From Asterella californica (Eukaryota; Streptophyta; Marchantiopsida; Marchantiales; Aytoniaceae): DNA of 64,000 bases. The notes beneath the pieces are model-generated. The model did not search any database and was not told where the DNA came from. It worked only from the letters and a program-made list of their open reading frames with translations. The stretch spans positions 31,532,001 through 31,596,000 of the forward strand of contig JAYKYS010000006.1 of assembly GCA_036924285.1 (NCBI GenBank), written 5' to 3'. The position numbers were made by a program, and so were the translations under genes. Positions 46,773 to 54,900 of the stretch are shown here, in pieces (within the stretch, counting starts at the first letter, position 1; every line of letters starts with the position of its first letter).

Positions 46773-48674
46773 AGTCTAGCTTCTACTTCTCAGAAGACGA
46801 AACTAGTCTTCCAGAAGACAGCTACTCCGTCTTCCGAGATTCTAACAGTGCTTCCTAGATAGCTCTCGTCTTCTGAGCTATATCTAAACAATCCTAACTA
46901 AGCAAGGCCTCGCATGGATTCCTCAGAAGACAACCCACCTTGCATTACATCCTACTTCCTAACAGAAGATACAAGATTTGCGAGACGTAGAGTGCATAAC
47001 AAGTTCAGAAGATGGTTGCGGGCTCCTGTGGTGACAGCGGTCTCTGGGAAGACTCCGGGGATAGCTTCTGATTCAATGTCTTCTTCGGAAGACCTCCCGA
47101 AGTCAGGCTTCCCTTCACTGGTCTCACCTGTCTTCTTCTTCCTACGCGCAATCTATCCTCACAACAGACTCAAGACATTTGCACTCTGTTCTTCTGACTT
47201 CTCACCTCTCATACACACTCAGAAGAAGCTTGCTGCATGATGAGAAGACATGACCCTCGATCATTCTCTCCAGATTCTGCCAGCAAGATTTCTCACGACT
47301 CTCTCCTAAGTTCAGGAAGAAGAAGGAATCGGCTGCTATGGCTCGGACAGAAGAGATCCGAAATGGACCCTCACGTCTTCTCGCGCATTTTGCCAGCCCT
47401 TCTAGTCTTCTAGTCTCTCTAGGAAGATGTGGATTTGAGAAGCTTGGAAGACCGGGAGGCACAGGCCTAGTTCCCGACTTCCAACTTCCCGAAATAATAA
47501 AACAACTCACCAAGCCACTCGGAATTCGTACCAAGCCTCTCTTAACACCAAAGCAAAGCAAATCCACTCTTGATACAAATTGTATACAGTCGACTTCCGA
47601 AGACAGTCAGGCTTCCGAAGCGTCTTCCGAAAATGTTTCAATCTTCTGAAGTGTCTTCTGTTCAAGGTTTTGGGAGTAGAGGGATGGTAGGATAGAGAAA
47701 TTGATAGCTGGGATCTCCAATTTGAGGACGATGGGCAGAGAAGCTCGAACTGAACTCGGGAAGAAGCAAGAAGATGTCTGACAGAAATTAGGCAGCGCTT
47801 CCGTGCCCAATGTCACAATTGGAAAATAGGGATGGGGGATTGATCGATCAGGTTGCCTGCAAACAACCAGGGAAGCGCGGGGGATACCAAACAAAGGCGA
47901 GAAGCAGTGGGGAAGGAAAAAGAACATGGGAAGAATCTCTACTATCTTCTGTCTGCTTCCCGAGCTGTCTTTGATCTTCCCCGGGCTTCCGGCTCTGGTT
48001 CCAGCTCCAATGCGACTCCACAAAGCTGCTTCCGTCGTCAGCTCCTGACTACGCCTCAATTGATCAAGACTTCCATCTTCGATTCCACTCAGCCGTCCTC
48101 CAATGTTAGCTTCCGGGAGTTCATAGAAAAACTCCTTTAGCTCGATATGCTTCTGCTCTCAGTGTTTCGACCTCGCCTTCCTTATAGCTTCAAATCGATC
48201 CTGACCTCAGTCAAGTTCACCTCGCTGCCTTCCTCACTCGAATCAATCACTCTTGAATCGATCTTCTCAACCAAGAACCGCTCTTGCTGCGGGAAGCTGA
48301 AATGTGCTAATGCGCTTCCTGCGTATCTTTCCCGCAGTTTACGGATTTCGATCATCCCGACCTACCTAACCTATTTGGTGCTACCTGGTAGGTGCACCTA
48401 CTTCTTACATGGTGAAGCTTCCGCGGTTGCCGTCTTCCGGAAGATACGTGTCTTCCGTCTTCCGCCGTCTTCGGAAGACACAACCGAGAAGACGGTTCTC
48501 GGAAGACGCTCGTCTTCCGAAGAAGTCAACTTCTTATTACAAAAAGCTCGTAAGATCATCTTCCTTCTAAGGAAGCGGTAATCTTAAGTAACAACGCTTC
48601 TTCAGTTATACAAACAAGTTATTTATCTTAAAAATTTCGAAAATTCACAAATCCTATAAATTGTGGACCCCACA

Positions 48675-48709
48675 TACGCCCACCCTCACATGTTTACGTC
48701 CTCGTAAAC
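48675..48709. repeat. 35-bp spacer between head-to-head family C copies, with a hairpin
   Basis: The spacer lies between TGTGG-type starts on opposite strands. Its right half, GTTTACGTCCTCGTAAAC, is a 7-bp stem with a 4-base loop. The inverted arms extend at least 290 bp on each side without interruption (48361-48674 and 48710-49001). Confidence 0.75.
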
Positions 48710-49001
48710 TGTGGTGCCCACAAATTATAGGATTCACGAATTTTTGAAATTTTTGAGATTAATAACTTATCTGTATAACTGAAGAAGCGTTGTTACTTAA
48801 GATTACGGCTTCCTAAGCAGGAAGATGATCTTAAGAGCTGGTTGTAATATTAAGTTGACTTCTTCGGAAGACTGTCTTCGGAAGGCGGAAGACGGAAGAC
48901 GGCAAAAGACACGCATCTTCCGGAAGACGGCAACCATGGAAGCTTAACCACGTAAGGAGTAGGTGCACCTACCAGGTAGCACCAAATCGGTTAGGTAGGT
49001 C
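48710..49001 (+). mobile_element. Family C copy C3, 5' part, left of element D
   Basis: It starts TGTGGTGCCCACAA and is the inverted match of 48361-48674 (for example AGGTGCACCTACCAGGTAGC at both). It is cut at GGTC (48998-49001) by element D and resumes at 57766. Confidence 0.8.
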
Positions 49002-49916
49002 TGTAACGACCTATGTTACACATAGGAAGTTTGTCTATTAGTAAGGTGTTTAGTTCTAACTAAGTGTTGAGAATGTTTATTTGCTGCCAAAGTACTTTTA
49101 GGAGATATCAAGTTAGTCATGACTAGCTAAAAGTTAGTTATGGTTAAACTTAGCTGTACTTTTGGCAGAATTCAGATATTTGCTAAAGAGTGAGCACTAC
49201 TATCTTGTCATCTTGTCTAAAAGGTAGAAAGGGGGTGGAAAGTATCCCTTATCTCCTTTTTGACTTGATATTAGTGGTTGGATTAAAGTTGTGGACTTTG
49301 TGGGCATTAAAAACAAGAAGAGATTCCACATGTTTCCTTTTTAGTGGGTCCTAGTGTAGAGGGGGGGTGGAAATTCGAGATTCCTTGAGAATATTCCAGA
49401 ATCCTTCTAGAAGTTGTTGACTTTGAAGGAATAAGCCCATGTGAAAAGGTAAAAAGCCCATGTGATCAATGCTTTTACCTTAAGTAATATCTTAGTAAAA
49501 CCCGGTAAAAGTAGTTACGGCTGAGTTACCGGGGGTACCAAAGTAAAAACCTAGAATGTATAAATAGAGGAGTAGAGAAGAGCTCCTCATCCTTGTTTTC
49601 ACATCGTCGTAATGACAACTTGAGTAATATAGAGAGTGTGGGATATTTTTAGCATGTGAGAACTTGAGAGACGTCGTTAGAATGGAGGATTTTAGTGGAT
49701 GAGATTATGGAGATTTTAGTTGATAAGTTTGTGGGTGTATGAATGAGAGTGAACTTAACATTTTTCCCTTCAAGATTCATGGTGTGCTTCCATCAAAGCC
49801 ATCAGAGGTGACCCCTGAGTGAGAGACAGGCCCGACAGTTGCAGATTCGTGGATGACGATCGTGGAGGTTGAGAGATCGGGGGGTAGTTGATCGTTAGGA
49901 CCGCGGAGGGTTTACA
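49002..49916 (+). repeat. 5' LTR of element D, 915 bp
   Basis: It starts TGTAACGACC and ends GGGTTTACA. It is the same length as, and identical by eye to, the 3' LTR. A TATAAATA box lies at 49559-49566, with the transcription start expected about 30 bases on, near CTCCTCATCC. GGTC flanks both ends (48998-49001 and 57766-57769); a 5-base AGGTC reading is also possible. Confidence 0.95.
49559..49566 (+). promoter_or_regulatory. TATA box of the element D LTR
   Basis: TATAAATAGAGG, followed by CTCATCC about 24 bases later. The same arrangement occurs in the 3' LTR (57408-57415) and in the diverged element F LTR (59583-59590), which supports it as the core promoter. Confidence 0.75.
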
Positions 49917-49945
49917 TTTTTGGTTCCGTTGCCGGGACCTCACTT
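49917..49945 (+). promoter_or_regulatory. Primer-binding site of element D
   Basis: TGGTTCCGTTGCCGGGACC begins at 49921, four bases after the LTR. It resembles the complement of the plant tRNA-Asp 3' end (TGGCGCCGTTGCCGGGGA) with a few mismatches. The same sequence follows the element F LTR at 59846. Confidence 0.7.
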
Positions 49946-49962
49946 GAAGGGATCGTTGAACG

Positions 49963-50133
49963 ATGTTTAGAGTTCAGTTCTATATTCGACAAAAGGAGAT
50001 TATGAGAGAGCACATGGAGAGAACGTTGGGAGGAGAGAGAGCTAACGCGATGTTAGCAACGTTAGAACCTTTCGTGTATCCCGTAGTGATATATGACGCG
50101 TTCGAAGTCATTCTTTACATCTTGTTCACTTAG
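49963..50133 (+). CDS. 56-aa leader ORF of element D, conserved in element F
   Basis: ATG-initiated, directly downstream of the primer-binding site. The protein starts MFRVQFYIRQKEIMREHMER, contains LEPFVYPVVIYDAFEVILYI and ends LFT. Element F has a frame of exactly the same length in the same place (59886-60056), 48 of 56 residues identical. Of the 37 differing codons, 29 are synonymous. The C-terminal half is hydrophobic and beta-like. I do not recognise it. It is the first frame on the genomic RNA, so it may be translated by ordinary scanning and could also set how downstream frames are reached. The role is unknown. Confidence 0.75.
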   Translation: MFRVQFYIRQKEIMREHMERTLGGERANAMLATLEPFVYPVVIYDAFEVILYILFT

Positions 50134-50220
50134 AAAGGGTTTGAGGAGAGTTGAAAGAGGGTGCAACAAGAGTTGTAGAGAAAGGAGGAGAGAAAAGTTA
50201 TTAGAGGAGAGAAATTTGTG

Positions 50221-50760
50221 AGTTTAGAAATTCTGCTCTCTGGAAAATTTGTACAGTCGCTGTCAAGTTTTCTGTGAATTTTATTTTCCTGAGAAACTTT
50301 CCAGTGTTTTAGATTGGCTGATAGCCTATCTAAGACAAAAGAAATCATAGGAAAAGATGGTCTAGAGAGGGAGCAATGATTTTTCAAAGTTGAGGGGGTC
50401 TATTCGTGAGAGTTGAGGAATTCTGTTCTCTGGAAAAATTTTACAGTCAGTGTCAGATTTTCTGTGAATTTTATTTTCCTTAGAAACTTTCCAGTGTTTT
50501 AGAGTGACTGATAAGCTATCCAAGACAAAAGAAATCATGAGAAGATGAGGTCTGAAGAGGGAGAAAGAATTTTTCAAAGTGGAGGGGGTTGACAACCATG
50601 AGGGAAGTGAAAATATACAAATTTCAGTTCTCTGAAAATTTGTACAGTCATCACCATCTCTTCTGATTAGGGAAGTTTCTGTTGAAACTTCATGATTTAG
50701 TAGCTTGGAGAGTGAGCTACTGGAGACCACAAAAATCTTGGAGAGATCTCTTACCAACTA
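50221..50760. repeat. Three degenerate tandem units of about 190 bp in the element D leader
   Basis: TTCTG(C/T)TCTCTGGAAAA starts units at about 50231 and 50421, and a weaker third at about 50622. Units 1 and 2 share TTTTCTGTGAATTTTATTTT, CTTTCCAGTGTTTTAGA and AAGACAAAAGAAATCAT. The minus strand is open through the units (50387-50130 and 50757-50362), which is probably a by-product of repeat composition. Confidence 0.7.
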
Positions 50761-50804
50761 AGAGATATACGTTTCGGCATTCAAGGAGGTCTTGAAGATA
50801 CTTC

Positions 50805-51122
50805 ATGGGGAATCCAGTTCGAGTGCCGAAGTTGAAGAAGAGACGTTTGGGAGTTATAACGGAGACGAAAAAGCCAAAGTTAAGTATAGAGGCGTTGCGA
50901 TCAAGCTTCTATTGCAATTGGGGTGATATTTTTGCTTTATATCAAGAAGCTTCTGCGAGCATCGGCGCAGATGTGAAGAAGGTTGAGTTCAAAGTATCAT
51001 TCACTGTGGAGGCCACGAATGCTCCTGGCGAAGTAGAGTGTGATCCTTACAAAAGTGACTTTAAGATGTCTGCTAGGATTAGTACAGACGATGGTCATGA
51101 GGATATTATCATGGACTCTTAA
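50805..51122 (+). CDS. 105-aa ORF of element D, unrecognised
   Basis: ATG-initiated. Basic N-terminus (VPKLKKRRLGVITETKKPKL), then a part with VKKVEFKVSFTVEATNAPGE and an acidic end. It lies between the leader repeats and the zinc-knuckle frame, on the same strand as Gag-Pol. I do not recognise it. A Gag matrix-like or accessory role is possible but unproven. Confidence 0.5.
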   Translation: MGNPVRVPKLKKRRLGVITETKKPKLSIEALRSSFYCNWGDIFALYQEASASIGADVKKVEFKVSFTVEATNAPGEVECDPYKSDFKMSARISTDDGHEDIIMDS

Positions 51123-51260
51123 TTTTAGATTGGATTTTATTTCGTGTATAGCATGTAGAATACACGATTTTCAATATAAAGCTCGAAAGAGTTAAGAAAG
51201 TGATGTAGAGTTATTTTCCTCAACGCTATTTTGTCCACTTAATGGTTGAGAAGACGCAAC

Positions 51261-51737
51261 ATGAGTGGAAGTTCAAAAGATTGGAAAGTTAGACTTAGAA
51301 ATCTTCCTCAAGGTTTAGATGTCATAGTAAGTGTCGGAGAGAGCTCGAAAGAGGTTATCGTTGAGTTTGAGAACCCTAGTACAAAACCTCAAGTAGAATC
51401 TCCGAAGAGAAGAGTAGAAACCGACTTGTGGTGTTATTTCTGTAGAGGGTTGGGACATAAAGTAGTGAATTGTCCAACTAGAATCAGAACCGAGAGAGCT
51501 AAAGGGAAGCGGGAGTTTACTGATTTGAGTCTTCGAGTGGGTCCATCGTCACCAGCGCCAATTCATCTTCTAGGCGAAGATCCTTGTCCAAGTTGTGGAG
51601 TGGGTGATCTATCAAGAGGACACAAGTGCGTCGATGTGGCCGCCCTACTTACGTCCGTAGTCGAGAAGTTGGACGAGACTCAAAGAGCTGAGACGGAGAA
51701 GTTGTCGACTTCAAAGGAGGACTCGGCTGAGTTGTGA
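51261..51737 (+). CDS. 158-aa zinc-knuckle ORF of element D, separate from Gag
   Basis: The first ATG of the frame gives MSGSSKDWKVRLRNLPQGLD. A CCHC knuckle, CYFCRGLGHKVVNC (CX2CX4HX4C), is near residue 64; a second Cys/His group (CPSCGVGDLSRGHKC) is near residue 113. The tail is charged. Gag-Pol has its own knuckle, so this is an additional nucleic-acid-binding-like protein. Its TGA overlaps the ATG of the next short frame (51737) by one base. Confidence 0.6.
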   Translation: MSGSSKDWKVRLRNLPQGLDVIVSVGESSKEVIVEFENPSTKPQVESPKRRVETDLWCYFCRGLGHKVVNCPTRIRTERAKGKREFTDLSLRVGPSSPAPIHLLGEDPCPSCGVGDLSRGHKCVDVAALLTSVVEKLDETQRAETEKLSTSKEDSAEL

Positions 51738-51901
51738 TGGAGATCGTCATTCGGATGGTGGAGAAGGCGGTGATGCGACTCAGACTCATGATTACCTTGG
51801 GGGAAGAGATGGCACAAGAGGTGTTGTTACAACCATTTCCTTTCATTTTACCTATGGTAGATTATTCGCGAATGGAATTGGTGATGTTCGTACTCTTTTA
51901 G
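51737..51901 (+). CDS. 54-aa ORF overlapping the zinc-knuckle ORF stop
   Basis: The start codon shares a base with the preceding stop (TGATG). The peptide starts MEIVIRMVEKAVMRLRLMIT and is Met/Leu-rich and hydrophobic. It ends 49 bases before the Gag-Pol ATG. It may be only a stepping stone for reinitiating ribosomes, or chance. Confidence 0.3.
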   Translation: MEIVIRMVEKAVMRLRLMITLGEEMAQEVLLQPFPFILPMVDYSRMELVMFVLF

Positions 51902-51950
51902 CGAGTAGTTATTGCACGACGATTAGAAGAGTAGAAAGAGTAGTTACAAG

Positions 51951-54900
51951 ATGGGAAAGCTACCCGTGTTTCATGGGAAGGACAATGAAGATGTAGAACC
52001 GTTTGTTCGAGACTTCAAAAGGGGTTGCATCGGAAACAACGTGAGAAGGAAGGAAGAATGGGTGTTGTTACTGCCAGAGTTTTTAGAAGATTTTGCTCTT
52101 ACGTGGTATGAAGACCGAGTGAAGAGCCAGACACCTGGTGCAGTTGAGGACACATGGGAGACGTTGAGTAATGCACTCATCGAAGAATTTCTTCCAGAAG
52201 AGAGTTATGAGAAGCTCATGGTGGAGCTTACTCATTTGAAGCAACGTGACGACGAGAAAGTTCGGCAATATGCCGAAAGGGTGGATAAGTTGGAGCAACG
52301 GTTTCGGACGGTCCTACGGAAGAGTGGAGACAATGTGGAACTAACGATGGCGGGGATTGGAGCAGTGCTGACCAAGAACTTGGTGGGAGGGTTGAGACCT
52401 TCAATTCGAACCCAAGTGAGGTACGAGAAGCCAGCAACCAAAGCGGAGGCCATCAAGATAGCGACAAATATGGAAGAGAGTTTGGATGAAGGAGATATCA
52501 TCCAACCTCATCATGCTGCTCTGGTGTCAACTCCGACTCCTGGTGTAGCCACAACGATCGCACCTGCACCATCACAATTGGTGATTGCTTCAACGTCAGC
52601 TCCTACTCCAACGGTGGTGCCAAGACCGTTTGTCCCAACAACGATGTCTACTGCCACCTCTGATTTTCATGCCGAGCTGAAGAGCATCACTGACACTCTT
52701 GCGGATCTCAAGATAAATGTGGTGCAGTTACGAGAATGGAGGAACAAAGGTGGAGGAGGAGGTCAAAGAGGTTACGACAACAATCCCAACCGAGGAAATC
52801 AAGGTAACTTTGGAGGCAACCAAGGTAACTTTGGAGGAATCACTTGTTGGACGTGTGGAGGTTCTCATTTCCAGCGAAATTGTCCTAACAACGGAGCAAG
52901 AGGTGCCGAAGCTGTCAGAATGAATGTGGGTGGAGGAAATCCATCACAAGGACGAGACAAAGGGGTGGCTACTATCGATGTCGTGCGAGATCCCATCTAC
53001 GAGAAAGGAGAGAGTTCAAACTCTTCTCATGCACCGGTGGAGCTTTTAGCTCAAGAAAGAAAAAGAACTCGATTTTCTGATGAACCGGTTTTCATGGAGG
53101 AGTCAGCAAGTAGAAGTACTCGTTCGAGTAATGTTTCGAGTACACCAAGGGAGCCAAGAAGGAAGCTGGGGATGGCGGATTTCACCATTTCATCTTCCCA
53201 AGCGGGATATGATGTGGTTGAAGATGTGGGTGCTCAGAAAGCCAACATCACTGTTGGACAACTGATCGCACTTAATCCCAGCTTACGAAGGGAACTCAGA
53301 GGAGGACTGAGTTCTAAGAGAAGCAAGAAGAAGAAACCCAAGAGCAAGACATCAAAGTCAGTGGGAGTTGGTGTGGTGGATGTGCATGCTTCAGAGGTAT
53401 GCACTAGGGCTTCAAAGATTGAAGTCCGATTGAATGGTCACTACGTCTCTGACGTATTGGTGGATGGAGGGTCGGCTGTAAACGCCATATCGGAGAGGTT
53501 GATGAAGAAGTTGGGAATGGAACCAACTCGCCCGGCTAGTATTGTCGTGGGGATGGCTAACAAGCAACGGGTAAGACCTCTTGGTGTGTTAGAGAAGGTG
53601 GTCGTGTCTGTGATGGGAGTTCAAACATTGATGTCCTTTCAAGTGTTAAAGGACTCTAGTTATGATTTGCTCCTAGGTAGGCCTTGGTTGAGAGCTGTGC
53701 GCACCACGGATAGGTGGCACAAGGGATACTTACGAATTGGGCCTAGAGATCATAGAGTGATAGTTCCTCTCTCGGGTGTTGGAGTTGTGACTTCTGACTC
53801 TGATAGACCCACTAGTGACTACTGGGAATCTGATACGGAGGATGATCAGAGTGTCTCGGAAGTAGATACTGGGGATTCTTACGACCAAGAATCCTCGTCT
53901 GAGGATGAAGGATTTGGTCGAGACGAATCAGTACATCAGCTTAGTGCTATTGACTTGTTGCCTCGACCAGCAGTGGAGAAAGATCCTGACAAAGAAGAGT
54001 TGAGTGAGGCAGAGATTGTGAGAAGACTCTCTACCCTGAAGTTTGGTATCAATGTCACTCAAGAAGAGAAAAGTAGATTCCTAGATATATTTCGAAAATA
54101 TATCCATGTGTTTGCTTTCAGCTACAAGGATTTGAAGGAGGTGACCCTCGAGACTCATCGAATCGAATTGGAGGAGAACGCAAGACCAGTTCGACAGAAG
54201 CAGAGAAGGGTCAATCCTACAACGGCAATGATGGTCAAGGAGGAGATAGACAAGTTGAAGGAGGCGAGTTTCATCTATGAGGTGGAGAACTCAGAATGGG
54301 TTTCACCCATTGTGATTGTCAAGAAGAAGAATGGTAAGCTGCGAGTGTGCATAGACTATAAGAAGCTGAATGCAGTTACCAAGAAGGACTATTATCCTCT
54401 ACCATTTATAGATGAGATTTTGGAGGAAGTTGCCGGTCATGAGTGGTACAGCTTTGGTGATGGTTATAGTGGATACAACCAGATCAAGATAGCACAAGAG
54501 TACCAGCAGTTGACTACTTTCACTACTCCTTGGGGAACATTTGCATTTCGAGTGATGCCATTCGGACTGTGTAATGCTCCGGCCACGTTTCAGAGGTTCA
54601 TGAACAAGGTGTTTGAACCATTCATAGGGAAGTTTGTTCGGGATTTCATTGACGATTTCTGTGTGTACGGACGAAAGGAGGACCACTTTGATCATGTGAT
54701 CAAAGTTTTGCAGCGGTTGGAGCAAGCCAACGCTTCTCTAAATCCAGAGAAGTGCATCTTTGGCTGCGAAGAAGGTCTGCTGTTAGGGCACATCATTTCC
54801 AAGAATGGGATTGCGGTAGATCCTGAGAAGGTGAAGAAGATTGTGGATCTTCCATTTCCGATCAACTTGACAAAGTTGAGGCAGTTTCTTGGCATGGTTG

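Larger units (their letters stand above)
42839..48674 (-). mobile_element. Family C copy C2, the most complete copy
   Basis: Minus orientation from TGTGGGGTCCACAA (48674) to ...TCCTGCGACA (42839), 5.8 kb. It has a leader (48674 to about 46780), a broken coding region (46772-44379) and a long 3' region. No RT, integrase or transposase is visible, so it is non-autonomous or unclassified. Both ends are TG/CA, but no direct LTR pair could be set within it. GAAGAC and GTCTTC are strikingly frequent throughout. Confidence 0.6.
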
